Positions 7,683 to 18,735 of a stretch of 64,000 nt of DNA are shown piece by piece (the first letter of the stretch is position 1; every line of letters begins with the position of its first letter). The DNA lies in assembly GCA_031277395.1 (NCBI GenBank), contig JAITML010000005.1, forward strand, positions 1-64,000. Reading direction: 5' to 3'. The notes beneath the pieces were generated by a model. The model saw only the letters and a program-made list of their open reading frames with translations. It had not been told where the DNA came from and made no database searches. The position numbers and the translations under genes are program-made. Source of the stretch: Methylobacillus sp. GTDB lineage: Bacteria; Pseudomonadota; Gammaproteobacteria; Burkholderiales; Methylophilaceae.

Positions 7683-8351
7683 CTAATTCCCCGCCAGTCG
7701 CCACACCCCATAAACCCCAAACCCAAGCACCAACAGACCGCTGATCTGGCGCACCCATGATTTTTGCAGGAATTGTTTGAGGCGCGCCGCAGCCATGCCC
7801 ATTGCCAAAAGCGCGGGCAAGGTGCCGAGGCCGAAGGCGAGCATGAGCGCGCCGCCATGCCATGCGTTGCCTGATGCAAGCGCGGTCACCAGCACACTAT
7901 ATACCAGGCCGCAGGGCAGCCAACCCCAGAGCAGGCCGAGCGCGAAGGCTTGCGCGGGAGTTCGCACGGGCAGCCATTTTTTTGAGAGCGGCTGGAGATG
8001 CTTCCACAATACTCCACCTGCTTTTTCGAGCACGAGCACGCCGCGCCACCATCCGGCAAGATAAAGACCGAGCGCGATCAGCATAAGGTTGGCGAGCAGA
8101 TAAAGCGCCTTGCTTACCGGCAGCAGATGATCGAGAAAAAAGCCGGAGGAGCCGAGCAATCCGGCCAACGCGCCGGCCAGCGTGTAGCTGAAAATACGAC
8201 CCGCGTTATAGCTGAAATGAAATCCCATTTTTGGTTTTTGCCCCGGCAGCGACAGGCTCACTGCGCCGACGATGCCGCCGCACATGCCCACGCAATGTCC
8301 GCCGCCAAGCAGGCCGACGAGCAGCGCCGAGATGAGGGTGAGCTCAGGCAT
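7683..8351 (-). CDS. UreH/TauE-SafE-like membrane transporter
   Basis: A 222-residue polytopic membrane protein of the sulfite-exporter TauE/SafE-like, UreH-type family (COG2836). The N-terminus carries the family mark LVGLLGGGHCVGMCGG, a histidine flanked by two cysteines that suggests a thiol/metal site in the first membrane helix. A second conserved stretch LGLLWGWLPCGLVYSVL carries a Pro-Cys in the centre. About six hydrophobic segments are visible. Homologues often lie near cytochrome oxidase and copper-handling genes, but here it sits downstream of ampG, overlapping it by eight bases. The substrate is unknown; metal or sulfur-compound export is a family-level inference. Confidence 0.8.
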   Translation of the reverse strand: MPELTLISALLVGLLGGGHCVGMCGGIVGAVSLSLPGQKPKMGFHFSYNAGRIFSYTLAGALAGLLGSSGFFLDHLLPVSKALYLLANLMLIALGLYLAGWWRGVLVLEKAGGVLWKHLQPLSKKWLPVRTPAQAFALGLLWGWLPCGLVYSVLVTALASGNAWHGGALMLAFGLGTLPALLAMGMAAARLKQFLQKSWVRQISGLLVLGFGVYGVWRLAGN

Positions 8352-9570
8352 TCACAATCCGCTTTCGCAACAGCCACAGCAAGATCAACCCCGGCACTGC
8401 CGCGAGAAAGGCGAATCCGAAAAAGTGCGTCCAGCCCATGAGTTTCACCAGATAGCCGGAAGCCGGTCCCACATATACCCGACCGACTGCCGCGAGTGCC
8501 GACAGCAACGCGTATTGGCTCGCGGTGAAACGATGATTGCACAGGCTCATCAACAGCGCGACAAACGCCGCCGTGCCCATGCCGCTCGTGAGATTTTCGG
8601 CGCCGACCGCGAACAGCACCAGATTATAATTCTTGCCGACATCGGCCAGCCACATGAAGGCGAGAATGGCGACGGCCTGCAAAAAACCGAACGCCAGCAA
8701 CGAGCGAAACAATCCAAGTTTCGGCAGCAACGCGCCGCCGATCACCACGCCGACCAGTGTGGCGGCCAGCCCTACGCCTTTATTGATGACGCCGACTTCC
8801 GGCTGTGTCAGTCCGATGGCCCGGATCAGAAAAGTCGTCGTAAGCGAACCCGCAAACGCATCGCCGAGTTTGTATAAAACAATCAGCAACACCAATCCCC
8901 ATACGCCTTTGCGCGAGAAAAATTCGCGCAACGGATCCACCACGGCTTCGGCCAGCGTCGCGGGCGGACGGATATATTCCGGCTCCGGCCCCCACAATGT
9001 CGGCAGCACGGCAAGCCCCATGAGCGCCGCCATGAACCAATAGGTGTTCTGCCAGCCGATCTTGTCCGCGATAATCAACGCCAATGCGCCGGAAACCAGC
9101 ATCGCAAGCCGATAGCCGAGCACCGAAACGCCCGCGCCGGTTTCGCGCTCTTCGCGCTTTAGCACATCGGTGCGATACGCATCAATCACAATATCCTGCG
9201 ATGCCGAGGAAAACGCCACAATCACCGCCAATGCCGCCAGCGCCCACGGCGCATTCGCGGGATTAAGCGAACCCATGACGGCCAGCGCCGTCATCAACGC
9301 CAATTGCGTGGCGACTATCCATCCGCGCCGCCGCCCCAACCACGGCGGCACAAAACGATCCATGAACGGCGCCCACAGAAATTTCCAGGTGTAAGGCAAA
9401 CCCACCAGCGCGAAGATGCCGATGGTTGTGAGATCAACCCCCGAAACGGTCATCCACGCCTGCAAACTGCCGCCATTGCCGGTCAGCGCCAACGGCAAAC
9501 CGGATGAAAATCCGAGCAGAAAAACCACGGCGACGCGGCGATTGCGGAAGATGTCGAGATAGGCGTTCAT
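8344..9570 (-). CDS. ampG: muropeptide permease AmpG (MFS)
   Basis: Inner-membrane major facilitator of 408 residues that imports anhydro-muropeptides for cell-wall recycling. The N-terminal LLGFSSGLPLALTGNGGSLQAW and GLPYTWKFLWAPFMDR segments are characteristic of AmpG, and RRRGWIVATQ is the MFS loop after helix 2. About twelve hydrophobic helices follow, and EREtgaGVSVLGYRLAML is the mid-region signature. It overlaps xthA by four bases (ATGA) and the UreH-like gene by eight, so the three genes form one minus-strand operon. No ampC or ampD is seen in this window. Confidence 0.92.
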   Translation of the reverse strand: MNAYLDIFRNRRVAVVFLLGFSSGLPLALTGNGGSLQAWMTVSGVDLTTIGIFALVGLPYTWKFLWAPFMDRFVPPWLGRRRGWIVATQLALMTALAVMGSLNPANAPWALAALAVIVAFSSASQDIVIDAYRTDVLKREERETGAGVSVLGYRLAMLVSGALALIIADKIGWQNTYWFMAALMGLAVLPTLWGPEPEYIRPPATLAEAVVDPLREFFSRKGVWGLVLLIVLYKLGDAFAGSLTTTFLIRAIGLTQPEVGVINKGVGLAATLVGVVIGGALLPKLGLFRSLLAFGFLQAVAILAFMWLADVGKNYNLVLFAVGAENLTSGMGTAAFVALLMSLCNHRFTASQYALLSALAAVGRVYVGPASGYLVKLMGWTHFFGFAFLAAVPGLILLWLLRKRIVNA

Positions 9571-10346
9571 GCCAGATCATACTCCACCGTCAACGGCGCA
9601 TGATCGCTGAAGCGTTCCTCTTTATAAACGCTTGCCGACACGGCCTTCGCGGCGATGCCGGGTGTCGCGATCTGGTAATCAATGCGCCAGCCGACGTTCT
9701 TTGCCCAGGCCTGGCCGCGATTGCTCCACCATGTGTAGCATTCTTCCGTGGCATCGGGATGCAGGCGGCGATAGACATCGACCCAGCCGAGTTCGTCGAA
9801 AATTTGCGTCATCCATGCGCGTTCTTCGGGCAGGAAGCCGGAATTTTTCCGGTTGCCGCGCCAGTTTTTGAGATCGATTTCCTTGTGCGCGATATTCCAG
9901 TCGCCGCAGATGACGACTTCGCGCCCGCTGTTTTTGAGCATTTGCAGATGCGGCAGAAACCGCGCCATCACGTCAAACTTGACGGCTTGGCGCTCCTCGC
10001 CGCTGGAGCCGGAAGGCAGATAAAGCGAAATTACGGACAAGTTGCCGAATCGCGCTTCGATGTAACGCCCTTCGGCGTCAATGTCCGCCATGCCCAAGCC
10101 TACGATGACTTCATCCGGTTGTTTTTTCGCGTAAATGCCGACGCCGCTGTAACCTTTTTTTTCGGCGTAGTGAAACCAGCCGGAATAGCTGTCCGGTTGC
10201 AGCATTTCGCGCGTCATGTCCGCTGCCTGGGCTTTCAGTTCCTGCACGCAGATAATGTCGGCATTCTGTTGCGCCAGCCACGGAAACAATCCCTTGCTCG
10301 TCGCCGAGCGGATGCCATTGAGGTTTAACGATATAATTTGCAGCAT
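9567..10346 (-). CDS. xthA: exodeoxyribonuclease III
   Basis: AP endonuclease and 3'-5' exonuclease of base-excision repair, 259 residues. The ExoIII/APE fold motifs appear in order: LNLNGIRSA at the N-terminus, VQELKAQ with the metal-binding Glu, GDWNIAH for the catalytic Asp-Asn, and the terminal SDHAPL Asp-His pair. It starts at ATG 10344-10346, divergent from pyrE with 35 bases between. First gene of the xthA-ampG-UreH-like operon. Confidence 0.95.
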   Translation of the reverse strand: MLQIISLNLNGIRSATSKGLFPWLAQQNADIICVQELKAQAADMTREMLQPDSYSGWFHYAEKKGYSGVGIYAKKQPDEVIVGLGMADIDAEGRYIEARFGNLSVISLYLPSGSSGEERQAVKFDVMARFLPHLQMLKNSGREVVICGDWNIAHKEIDLKNWRGNRKNSGFLPEERAWMTQIFDELGWVDVYRRLHPDATEECYTWWSNRGQAWAKNVGWRIDYQIATPGIAAKAVSASVYKEERFSDHAPLTVEYDLA

Positions 10347-10381
10347 TCAGATCCTTAGATTGGGAACCGGGGTTCCGCGCC

Positions 10382-11023
10382 ATGAGTGATTCCACCCAGC
10401 AGTTTATCCAATTCGCCCTGCAAAAGCAGGTATTGCGTTTCGGCGAATTCAAAACCAAGGCCGGCCGGTTGAGCCCGTACTTTTTCAACGCGGGCTTGTT
10501 CAACGACGGCGAGAGCCTTATGAAACTGGGCGAATTTTACGCCGCCGCAATTCTGAAATCCGGCGTACCGTTTGATATGTTGTTCGGCCCCGCGTACAAA
10601 GGCATCACACTCGCGGCGAGCATCGCCATCGCGCTTGCGCGACAAGGTCGCAACGTTGGCTATGCCTACAACCGCAAGGAGATCAAGGATCATGGCGAAG
10701 GTGGCGCGATTGTCGGCGCGGCGCTCGCAGGCCGCGTGCTTATCGTTGATGACGTGATTTCCGCCGGAACTTCGGTGCGCGAATCCGTCGAAATCATCCG
10801 CGACCACGGCGCAACCCCATGCGCCGTCGCCATCGCCATCGACCGCCAGGAACGCGGTCAGGGCGAACTTTCAGCGGTACAGGAAGTGCGCCGCGACTAC
10901 GATATTCCCGTCATCAGCATCGCGAGTTTGGCCGATTTGATACATTACCTCGAAGGCGCAATCGAGTTGCAAAGCTACAAAGCCGCCGTGGAAAAATATC
11001 GCAGTGATTACGGCGTTGCATGA
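10382..11023 (+). CDS. pyrE: orotate phosphoribosyltransferase
   Basis: Catalyses orotate plus PRPP to OMP in pyrimidine synthesis; 213 residues, the usual proteobacterial length. The PRPP-binding motif [13 protein letters not shown] is clear, with the flexible catalytic loop region [13 protein letters not shown] before it and FNAGLFNDG near the N-terminus. Its stop overlaps the following glycosylase gene by four bases (ATGA), so the two are translationally coupled. It is divergent from xthA. Confidence 0.96.
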   Translation: MSDSTQQFIQFALQKQVLRFGEFKTKAGRLSPYFFNAGLFNDGESLMKLGEFYAAAILKSGVPFDMLFGPAYKGITLAASIAIALARQGRNVGYAYNRKEIKDHGEGGAIVGAALAGRVLIVDDVISAGTSVRESVEIIRDHGATPCAVAIAIDRQERGQGELSAVQEVRRDYDIPVISIASLADLIHYLEGAIELQSYKAAVEKYRSDYGVA

Positions 11024-11520
11024 TCGTCCGCAGTTTCCCGCCCGTCGCTGCGCCTGATGCAACCACCCTCATCCTCGGTTCCATGCCCGGCAAAGTTTCA
11101 CTCGCCGCGCAACAGTATTACGCCTACCCGCAAAATCTCTTCTGGCGCATCATGGGTGAACTTTTCGGCGCAAAACCGGAATTGCCCTACGAACAACGAT
11201 TGGAAATTTTGAAACGCTCGGGTGTGGCGCTGTGGGACGTGTTGCAGGAGTGTTACCGCGAAAGTGCGCTGGATGCGGACATCATCGAAACCTCCATCGT
11301 AGCCAATGACTTCGCCGGTTTTTTCGCTCGGCATACGAATATACGCCGCGTGTTTTTCAACGGCACGAAAGCAGAACAAGCATTTCGCCGCCATGTGCTG
11401 CCGACACTGGGGGATATGGAAAAAATGGAATTTGCGCGCCTGCCTTCCACTAGCCCGGCCAATGCGTCCATTCCCATTAATGATCGGATAACGCAGTGGC
11501 AGCAGGCAATGAAAAGGTAG
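11020..11520 (+). CDS. DNA-deoxyinosine/uracil glycosylase (UDG superfamily)
   Basis: A 166-residue member of the UDG superfamily, of the hypoxanthine-DNA glycosylase (family 6, Mug-like) type. The N-terminal active-site loop reads [12 protein letters not shown], and the C-terminal intercalation/minor-groove loop reads [10 protein letters not shown]. Both are diagnostic of this small family. The enzyme would remove deaminated purine or uracil. The four-base overlap with pyrE puts it in the pyrE transcript. With xthA across the divergent promoter, the locus holds two steps of base-excision repair. Confidence 0.85.
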   Translation: MIVRSFPPVAAPDATTLILGSMPGKVSLAAQQYYAYPQNLFWRIMGELFGAKPELPYEQRLEILKRSGVALWDVLQECYRESALDADIIETSIVANDFAGFFARHTNIRRVFFNGTKAEQAFRRHVLPTLGDMEKMEFARLPSTSPANASIPINDRITQWQQAMKR

Positions 11521-11590
11521 ACTGGTGATGAGCGCAGCGAATCCCGGTATTACGCAATGCTGGGTTTGCCAACCCAGCCTACTGTGCTAA
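11521..11590. repeat. REP-like hairpin element
   Basis: GCTGGGTT (11559-11566), loop TGCC, AACCCAGC (11571-11578): a perfect eight-base stem with no U-run, flanked by GATGAGCGCAGCGAATCC. It resembles small dispersed extragenic elements of proteobacteria rather than a terminator, although it lies right after the glycosylase stop. Other copies are not visible in this window. Confidence 0.45.
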
Positions 11591-11627
11591 AGCGTACCGA
11601 TTAACTTTGACGTTAGGTATCGTTACC

Positions 11628-11948
11628 ATGCAAATTGAGCAGACACATCACATAGATGCCAGCGAGCCGGACGAATCAGGCATGTACGAGTACTACTACG
11701 AATATGATATCTACCGATTCAAAGACACTTCTATTTGTTTCGTTGCGCGCAGTTATGCTGACGAACCGGATGAAGCGCATTTCCTCTCGGCAGAGACGAA
11801 TGGAAATAGTCGCTTTCTAGAACGTTCTGACCTGAAGCACCCGCTGTTTCTCTCGGCGCTATCCCATCTGCGTAGCAGAGGAAAGGTGCATATACGCTGG
11901 TTCAGTCGCAAAGGTAACGGCTATGAAGCACTACCGGAGAATATGTAG
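11628..11948 (+). CDS. hypothetical protein, acidic N-terminus
   Basis: A 106-residue soluble protein I do not recognise. It is rich in acidic and aromatic residues near the N-terminus (DESGMYEYYYEYDIY), and ends with a basic HIRWFSRKGNGYEAL. There is no signal peptide or membrane segment. ATG 11628 is preferred over an upstream TTG because it begins a more ordinary N-terminus, though its ribosome site is poor. It is the first of three small, A+T-richer genes between the glycosylase and gatB. Confidence 0.6.
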   Translation: MQIEQTHHIDASEPDESGMYEYYYEYDIYRFKDTSICFVARSYADEPDEAHFLSAETNGNSRFLERSDLKHPLFLSALSHLRSRGKVHIRWFSRKGNGYEALPENM

Positions 11949-11991
11949 TATCTCGTATGGGTGATATTTCAGTACACAACAGGAGAATGAA

Positions 11992-12378
11992 GTGAAAGTT
12001 CGGGAATACGGTGCAACTGTGTTCGCATTGCTCGCATTATTGGCGGGATGCGGTGATAGCGGTAATTCATTGTCACAAAGCACCGATAGGGCGACCAACA
12101 GCACTGTAGCTGAATCCAGCGATGAGTTCCGCGCCAAAATCACTGATGAGTATGCGATGGAATGCATCAAGGGCATTGAAGATGAGCCGGATTTGCGGGC
12201 AGTCTACTCACACAAGACGGTCGAAGTATATTGCGTTTGTCGGCAACGCTATCGCGCAGATGTTCTGGCCCAAGCGATCAAGGATGACGAGCGCGGAAAG
12301 GCTGTCTCTGATAGAGCTGCCGCTTATGCTCACGAAAATTGCAAATATATTTTGCTGCAAGGTCTGGAAAAAGAATAA
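11992..12378 (+). CDS. putative lipoprotein
   Basis: A 128-residue protein starting at GTG 11992 behind a strong AGGAG (11981-11985). The N-terminus is a lipoprotein signal: a basic start, a hydrophobic FALLALLAG, then the lipobox cysteine in LAGCGD. The mature part has three further cysteines (MECIKG, YCVCRQR, ENCKY) and no known domain. The pattern of a small helical periplasmic domain with paired cysteines suggests a disulfide-stabilised anchored protein. Function unknown. Confidence 0.75.
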   Translation: MKVREYGATVFALLALLAGCGDSGNSLSQSTDRATNSTVAESSDEFRAKITDEYAMECIKGIEDEPDLRAVYSHKTVEVYCVCRQRYRADVLAQAIKDDERGKAVSDRAAAYAHENCKYILLQGLEKE

Positions 12379-12501
12379 ACCGTAACGCTGAATCTCCGGG
12401 CTGCGGTCACTTGCGTTAACTCTTAGTACCTGACAATGCACTCAAGGTAGGCAGCTTCGCCGCCGTTTAGCTTGGGCGCTACGAGAAAAATGGAGGACGT
12501 T

Positions 12502-12810
12502 ATGAAGCTAGAAGGGCAGTTAATTGCAAGATATAAAGATGGACAAGAAAGAGACAGGCTACTTGATAAGCTTCAAAAAATGGGGTTTAAGTGTGGGCAT
12601 CCGCTTTGTAAATTTGAAACAATGACTGAAGAAGATAAAAATAGATATTTTAACAATCTACCATTCGTTGTGGATTTTAAAGAAACAGAATTTTCCGCGA
12701 CGAATGTTACCTGTCTTGCGGCTGCAAGTTCAAGTGAAAAAGGTAGGGAACTATTTGTTGACGCAGGCTGGCTTACGGATGAATTAGATCGAAAACATAG
12801 CATGCGCTAG
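12502..12810 (+). CDS. hypothetical protein
   Basis: A 102-residue soluble protein, unrecognised. It starts at ATG 12502 with GGAGG at 12492-12496; an ATG four codons upstream is less well placed. The sequence is charged and helical at first (RYKDGQERDRLLDKLQKMG), then has two nearby cysteines (KCGHPLCKF). Codon use is A+T-rich (many AAA, GAT, TTT), unlike gatB beside it, which suggests acquisition. It is separated from the lipoprotein gene by 123 bases in which I see no promoter or att site. Confidence 0.65.
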   Translation: MKLEGQLIARYKDGQERDRLLDKLQKMGFKCGHPLCKFETMTEEDKNRYFNNLPFVVDFKETEFSATNVTCLAAASSSEKGRELFVDAGWLTDELDRKHSMR

Positions 12811-12859
12811 GCTGGCGTTGTATCCAAACCGACTATCTTCGGCAGCAGCTTAACAGGCG

Positions 12860-14311
12860 TCAAACCAGTTTCTTTTTCAGAATCTCATTAACCTGCGCGG
12901 GATTGGCTTTGCCCTTGCTGACTTTCATGCACTGGCCGACCAGACTGTTGAATGCTTTTTCCTTGCCGGCCTTGTATTCGGTCACCATCGCAGCGTTCGC
13001 GGCGAGTACTTCGTCCACGATTTTTTCAATTTCGCCTGCGTCGGAAACCTGTTTCAAACCCTTGCTTTCGATGATGGCGTCGGCGTCTCCTTCACCGACC
13101 CACATCGCATCGAATACTTCTTTTGCGATCTTGCCGGAGATGGTGCCGTCCTGAATGCGTTTGAGCAGACCCGCGAGTTGCGCCGGAGAAACCGGGCAGT
13201 CCGCGATTTCGCGGCTTTCTTCGTTGAGCTTGGCGGCGACCGAACCCATGACCCAGTTCGCGGCTTGCTTGGCAAATTCTTTGGGCAACGCTCCTGCGGC
13301 AGCCACGAAGTAATCCGCCATCGCGCGTGAAGCTGTGATCGTCGCGGCATCGTAGGCGGGCAGGCCGTATTCCTGCTCGAAACGCGCTTTCATCGCGTCC
13401 GGCAACTCCGGCATCGCAGCCTTCACATGGGCGATATCATCCGTGGTGATTTGCAGCGGTAGCAGGTCAGGATCAGGAAAGTAGCGGTAATCATTGGCTT
13501 CTTCCTTGGTGCGCATCGCGCGCGTTTCGCCGCTATCCGGGTCGAACAGCACCGTGGCTTGCTGTATCGTGCCGCCGTCTTCCAGCGTCTCGATTTGCCA
13601 GCGTGTTTCGTACTCAATCGCCTGTTGCATGAAGCGGAATGAATTGAGATTCTTGATCTCGCGGCGCGTGCCCAGTTTTTCGGAACCTTCGGGGCGCACG
13701 GAAACATTCACGTCGCAGCGGAAAGAGCCTTCCTGCATGTTGCCGTCGCAGATGCCTATCCACTGCACCAGTTCATGCAGCTTTTTGGCATACGCCACTG
13801 CCTCGGCGGCAGAGCGCATGTCGGGCTCGCTCACGATTTCAAGCAGCGGTGTTCCGGCGCGATTCAAGTCTATGCCGGACATGCCGTGGAAATCTTCGTG
13901 TACTGATTTTCCGGCATCCTCTTCAAGATGCGCGCGGGTGATATTGACGACCTTGTCTTCCGGTTGCTCCGAGTTTGCCGCGGGCACGCGTATGGTCAAA
14001 CATCCCTTGCCCACTACCGGCAGTTCGTATTGACTGATCTGGTAGCCCTTGGGCAGATCGGGATAGAAGTAATTTTTGCGCGCGAAAACCGAGCGCGGCG
14101 CGATGTCGGCGCCGATGGCAAGGCCGAATTTGATCGCGCAGCGCACCGCCTCCCGGTTGAGCACCGGCAGCACGCCGGGCAGAGCCAGGCTCACCGCATC
14201 GGCTTGTGTGTTCGGCTCGGAGCCGAAAGCGGTGCTGGCGCCGCAGAATATTTTCGATTGCGTCTGAAGCTGCACATGCGTCTCCAGACCGATGACGACT
14301 TCCCACTTCAT
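12860..14311 (-). CDS. gatB: Asp-tRNA(Asn)/Glu-tRNA(Gln) amidotransferase subunit B
   Basis: The tRNA-binding kinase-like subunit of GatCAB, which converts misacylated Glu-tRNA(Gln) or Asp-tRNA(Asn); 483 residues. The N-terminus [14 protein letters not shown] is diagnostic. [20 protein letters not shown] and [17 protein letters not shown] follow, and the C-terminal YqeY-like tail ends [11 protein letters not shown] 14309-14311 is used because it overlaps the gatA stop in ATGA; an upstream in-frame start would add 11 unrelated residues. Confidence 0.97.
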   Translation of the reverse strand: MKWEVVIGLETHVQLQTQSKIFCGASTAFGSEPNTQADAVSLALPGVLPVLNREAVRCAIKFGLAIGADIAPRSVFARKNYFYPDLPKGYQISQYELPVVGKGCLTIRVPAANSEQPEDKVVNITRAHLEEDAGKSVHEDFHGMSGIDLNRAGTPLLEIVSEPDMRSAAEAVAYAKKLHELVQWIGICDGNMQEGSFRCDVNVSVRPEGSEKLGTRREIKNLNSFRFMQQAIEYETRWQIETLEDGGTIQQATVLFDPDSGETRAMRTKEEANDYRYFPDPDLLPLQITTDDIAHVKAAMPELPDAMKARFEQEYGLPAYDAATITASRAMADYFVAAAGALPKEFAKQAANWVMGSVAAKLNEESREIADCPVSPAQLAGLLKRIQDGTISGKIAKEVFDAMWVGEGDADAIIESKGLKQVSDAGEIEKIVDEVLAANAAMVTEYKAGKEKAFNSLVGQCMKVSKGKANPAQVNEILKKKLV

Positions 14312-15765
14312 TCTCGAATTCCCTCTGGCATCCGCGTATGCCAATCACTGGCAAGCTGAAACTGATGCGCGACGTTGAGCATTTTCGCTTCGTCGAAATA
14401 ATTGCCTATGATCTGCAAGCCGACCGGCAGTCCACTGGAAAAACCGGCAGGTATCGACATGCCGGGCAGACCCGCGAGATTCACGGCGATGGTGTAGAGG
14501 TCTTCGAGATACATCTGAACCGGGTCAGCGGTTTTTTCGCCGAATTTAAACGCCGTTCCCGGTGCGGTCGGACCCATGATGACGTCGCACTGTTTGAAGG
14601 CCTGGTCAAAATCCTGCGCGATGAGGCGGCGTATTTTCTGCGCCTTGAGATAGTAGGCGTCGTAGTAGCCCGCGCTCAGCACATAAGTGCCTATCATGAT
14701 GCGGCGCTTCACTTCCGCGCCGAAACCCTGCGCGCGCGTTTTGCAATACATGTCGTTGAGGTCGGTGTATTCCGGCGCGCGATAGCCGTAGCGCACGCCG
14801 TCGAAACGCGCGAGATTGCTGGAGGCTTCCGCCGGAGCGAGCACATAGTAAACGGGGATGGAAAGCTTGTTGTTGGGCAGGCTGATTTCCACGATTTCCG
14901 CGCCCAGTTTGCGGTATTCATTGATGGCGGTTTGCACGACTTGCGCCACGCCGGAATCCAGACCTTCGGCGAAATATTCTCTGGGCAGGCCGATGCGCAA
15001 ACCGGCGAGCGATTTGCCGAGGTCGCGCGTGTAGTCCTCTTTTTCGCGCGGCAGGCTGGTGGAATCGCGCGCGTCGAAACCAGCCATCACATTCATCATA
15101 AGCGCCAAATCTTCCGCCGACTTGGCTATGGGGCCGGCCTGATCGAGCGAAGAAGCGAAAGCGACAAGCCCGTAACGCGAACACACGCCATAGGTCGGCT
15201 TGAGGCCGGACAATCCGCATAGCGAAGCCGGTTGGCGTATGGAGCCACCGGTGTCGGTGCCGGTTGCGGCGGGGCACATGCGCGCGGCCACGGCAGCGGC
15301 GGAACCACCGGAACTGCCGCCGGGCACGCGTTCGGTGTCCCACGGATTGCGGACTTTGCCGTAGTACGAAGTTTCGTTGGACGAACCCATTGCGAATTCA
15401 TCCATATTGGTTCTGCCGAGATTTACCACACCCGCGCGATCGAACTCCGTGACGATATGCGCGTCATACGGAGCGACGAAATTTTCCAGCATCCGCGAAC
15501 CGCAGGTGGTGCGCCAACCGCGAGCAGCAAAAATATCCTTCTGCGCGAGCGGAATGCCGGTAAACGGTCCGGCTTCGCCTTTGGCGATGCGTTCGTCCGC
15601 CGCGCGCGCCTGCGCCAGTGACTTTTCTTCATCCAGCGTGATGAAGGCGTTGATGGACGGGTTGAGGCGATGGATGCGTGCGAGAAATTCGCGCGTCAGT
15701 TCCACACTGGAAATCTGTTTGGCAGCGAGCAGGGCGCCCAACTCCTTGAGGCTTTTGTTGATCAT
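14308..15765 (-). CDS. gatA: Asp-tRNA(Asn)/Glu-tRNA(Gln) amidotransferase subunit A
   Basis: Glutaminase subunit of GatCAB, an amidase-signature enzyme of 485 residues. The Ser-cisSer-Lys triad is visible: Lys in PLAQKDIF, and the two serines in the [13 protein letters not shown] and [13 protein letters not shown] segments. The start is placed at ATG 15763-15765 (MINKSLKEL), seven bases after gatC; the longer reading to 15825 runs into gatC. Middle gene of the gatC-gatA-gatB operon, divergent from mreB, an order common in betaproteobacteria. Confidence 0.97.
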   Translation of the reverse strand: MINKSLKELGALLAAKQISSVELTREFLARIHRLNPSINAFITLDEEKSLAQARAADERIAKGEAGPFTGIPLAQKDIFAARGWRTTCGSRMLENFVAPYDAHIVTEFDRAGVVNLGRTNMDEFAMGSSNETSYYGKVRNPWDTERVPGGSSGGSAAAVAARMCPAATGTDTGGSIRQPASLCGLSGLKPTYGVCSRYGLVAFASSLDQAGPIAKSAEDLALMMNVMAGFDARDSTSLPREKEDYTRDLGKSLAGLRIGLPREYFAEGLDSGVAQVVQTAINEYRKLGAEIVEISLPNNKLSIPVYYVLAPAEASSNLARFDGVRYGYRAPEYTDLNDMYCKTRAQGFGAEVKRRIMIGTYVLSAGYYDAYYLKAQKIRRLIAQDFDQAFKQCDVIMGPTAPGTAFKFGEKTADPVQMYLEDLYTIAVNLAGLPGMSIPAGFSSGLPVGLQIIGNYFDEAKMLNVAHQFQLASDWHTRMPEGIRE

Positions 15766-15772
15766 GCGCGTG

Positions 15773-16060
15773 TTACTCGATGACTTTTGGAACGAGGTAC
15801 AGTCCGCCTTCAACAGCAGGAGCAACGGACTGGAACAGCGCGCGCTGATCGGTTTCGGTGACGGCGTCGTCGCGCAGGCGCTGAGTAATATCCTGCGAAT
15901 GCGACATCGGCGTGATACCGTCAGTATTGATCGACTGCATTTCCGCGATCAGCCCGAGAATGCCGGAAAGTTGCCGGAGCGCGGTTTCCGCGTCCGCATC
16001 GTCGATTTCGACGCGCGCCAGGTGCGCGATGCGTTTTACATCGGAAAGATTAAGTGACAT
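15773..16060 (-). CDS. gatC: Asp-tRNA(Asn)/Glu-tRNA(Gln) amidotransferase subunit C
   Basis: The small belt subunit that joins GatA and GatB; 95 residues. The N-terminal [19 protein letters not shown] is characteristic, and the C-terminus [10 protein letters not shown] matches the usual GatC end. The start at ATG 16058-16060 gives the normal family length; further upstream Met codons would extend it into the promoter. First gene of the gat operon. The 123-base gap to mreB must hold both divergent promoters; a TATTAT at 16109-16114 is a possible mreB -10. Confidence 0.95.
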   Translation of the reverse strand: MSLNLSDVKRIAHLARVEIDDADAETALRQLSGILGLIAEMQSINTDGITPMSHSQDITQRLRDDAVTETDQRALFQSVAPAVEGGLYLVPKVIE

Positions 16061-16180
16061 TTGTACGAAAACCTTGTGAAATCTTGTAATTTCAAAACGA
16101 TATTGCGGTATTATAACGCGATTTATTACGTTCTCAGCCGTGCGCACCCGCGCGTGGCAGCTTTGCTTTTTAGGATATAA

Positions 16181-17260
<1,080 letters not shown>

Positions 17261-17314
17261 TTATGGGGATGATCTGCCGTGACTGATCTGTTGCGCTGGT
17301 AAGGACGGCTCCTC

Positions 17315-18256
17315 ATGCTGTCCCCGATGGAACACCTGCACCCAACGGCGTTTTTCATCCGTGGCGCCAGTCCTCTCGCGCGTCTCGCCTTTTACGCGAT
17401 CCTCTCCATCATCCTCATCGGTGTTGACGCGCGTCTGCATTATCTGACCGAGATCCGGCAAGGCATCTCGGTCGCGCTGTACCCGCTCGAAGTTGTGGCG
17501 CGCGCGCCGGTTGATGCCTACAACCATGTCAGCGAATACATCCATACCCAGACCACGCTCGTCGCCGAAAACCGCACGCTGCGGGAAAAGGCGTTGCAGG
17601 ACAGCGAAAATCTGCAACGCTTCAATACCCTGCAAGCCGAAAACGCACACATGCGCAGTCTGTTGAATGCGCTGCCTTCGCTGCCGCAGCCGGCGCGGCT
17701 GGGGGAAATCGTACACAGCGGACGCGATCTGTTCACGCGCAAGGTTATCGTCAATCTCGGCACGCGTCACGGCATAGTTCCGGGGCAGGCGGTCATTGAC
17801 GAATGGGGCGTGGTCGGCCAGGTGACCGCAGTATATCCGCTCAACAGCGAAGTCACGCTGGTCAGCGATAATGATCTGGCTGTGCCGGTACAGGTGGAGC
17901 GCAGCGGTCTGCGCGCGATCACCGGCAAAAACAGCAGCAACAGCATCGGCCTGCCTTTTCTGCCGGTCAATGTTGATATACAGCCGGGTGACAAGCTGGT
18001 CACCTCCGGCATTGATGGCGTTTATCCGGCGGGATTGGCGGTGTGCAATGTGGTCGCGATTGATCGCAAAATCGACGCGCCTTTCGCGCGCATCGACTGC
18101 ACGCCATCCGCAGGCATAGGCATCCATCGCCAAGTATTGTTGATCCCCGCCGCCGTAACCATGCAGTTGCTACCGGCGTCGCCCGAACCCGTCGATAAAT
18201 CGGCGGCCAAATCCAAACCTTCCGGGAAAAAACCCAATGCGCCCCGCAAGCCGTAA
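17315..18256 (+). CDS. mreC: rod shape-determining protein MreC
   Basis: A bitopic elongasome protein linking MreB to periplasmic synthases; 313 residues. One membrane helix (about residues 27-42, FYAILSIILIGVDA) is followed by a periplasmic coiled coil rich in Glu, Gln and Asn (about 70-115). Two beta-rich subdomains come next, with VNLGTRHGIVPGQAVID and GDKLVTSGIDGVYPAGL, the usual MreC signatures. The C-terminus is an extra Pro/Lys/Ala-rich tail. It overlaps mreD by 20 bases. Confidence 0.93.
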   Translation: MLSPMEHLHPTAFFIRGASPLARLAFYAILSIILIGVDARLHYLTEIRQGISVALYPLEVVARAPVDAYNHVSEYIHTQTTLVAENRTLREKALQDSENLQRFNTLQAENAHMRSLLNALPSLPQPARLGEIVHSGRDLFTRKVIVNLGTRHGIVPGQAVIDEWGVVGQVTAVYPLNSEVTLVSDNDLAVPVQVERSGLRAITGKNSSNSIGLPFLPVNVDIQPGDKLVTSGIDGVYPAGLAVCNVVAIDRKIDAPFARIDCTPSAGIGIHRQVLLIPAAVTMQLLPASPEPVDKSAAKSKPSGKKPNAPRKP

Positions 18257-18716
18257 ATCCGTCTGGCTGACCCTGCTCATTGCCTATGTGCTGTATCTGT
18301 TGCCGTGGGAAGGATTCGGCCTGTTGATGCGCCCCGACTTCGTGTTGCTGGCGCTACTCTACTGGATGCTGCGCGCGCCGCGTTTGTGCAGTCTCGGCAC
18401 CGCATGGGTGATGGGCTTGCTGGTTGATGTCGCGAGCGGCAGTTACTTTGGCCAGCACGCGCTTGCCTACAGTTGCGCCGTTTTTTTCCTGATTCAATAT
18501 CACCGGCGGCTGGTCTTGTTCAACTCGTTGCAGCAGACCGGTCAGGTGTTCCTGCTGTTGCTGGTGTCGCAGCTTGTGCTGCTCGTTGTCAAATTGATGT
18601 CAGGCAACGAATTGCCGGGTTGGAGTTATTTTCTTTCCAGCGTATCCGGCGTATTGCTGTGGCAGGTACTCGTGATTACGCGCGTGATTGTCGCCGAAAA
18701 CAGAAGCAGCGCATGA
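18237..18716 (+). CDS. mreD: rod shape-determining protein MreD
   Basis: A small polytopic inner-membrane protein of 159 residues with about five hydrophobic helices, the usual size. RPDFVLLALLYWMLRAP and the intramembrane GLLVDVASGSYFGQHALAY correspond to the conserved MreD core. Its start lies inside the last codons of mreC and its stop overlaps an eight-codon minicistron (18713-18739) that ends on the mrdA start. Confidence 0.92.
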   Translation: MRPASRKSVWLTLLIAYVLYLLPWEGFGLLMRPDFVLLALLYWMLRAPRLCSLGTAWVMGLLVDVASGSYFGQHALAYSCAVFFLIQYHRRLVLFNSLQQTGQVFLLLLVSQLVLLVVKLMSGNELPGWSYFLSSVSGVLLWQVLVITRVIVAENRSSA

Positions 18717-18735
18717 AACAGAAAATAATTTCCGC

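Noticed and set aside
11580..11627. Possible attC near GTTAGGT before the small orphan genes
   Set aside because: No matching RYYYAAC partner at 55-140 bases and no attC-like centre.
12379..12480. CGTAACGC/GCGTTAAC pair resembling attC ends
   Set aside because: Heptamers do not match consensus and the spacing and inner repeats are wrong.
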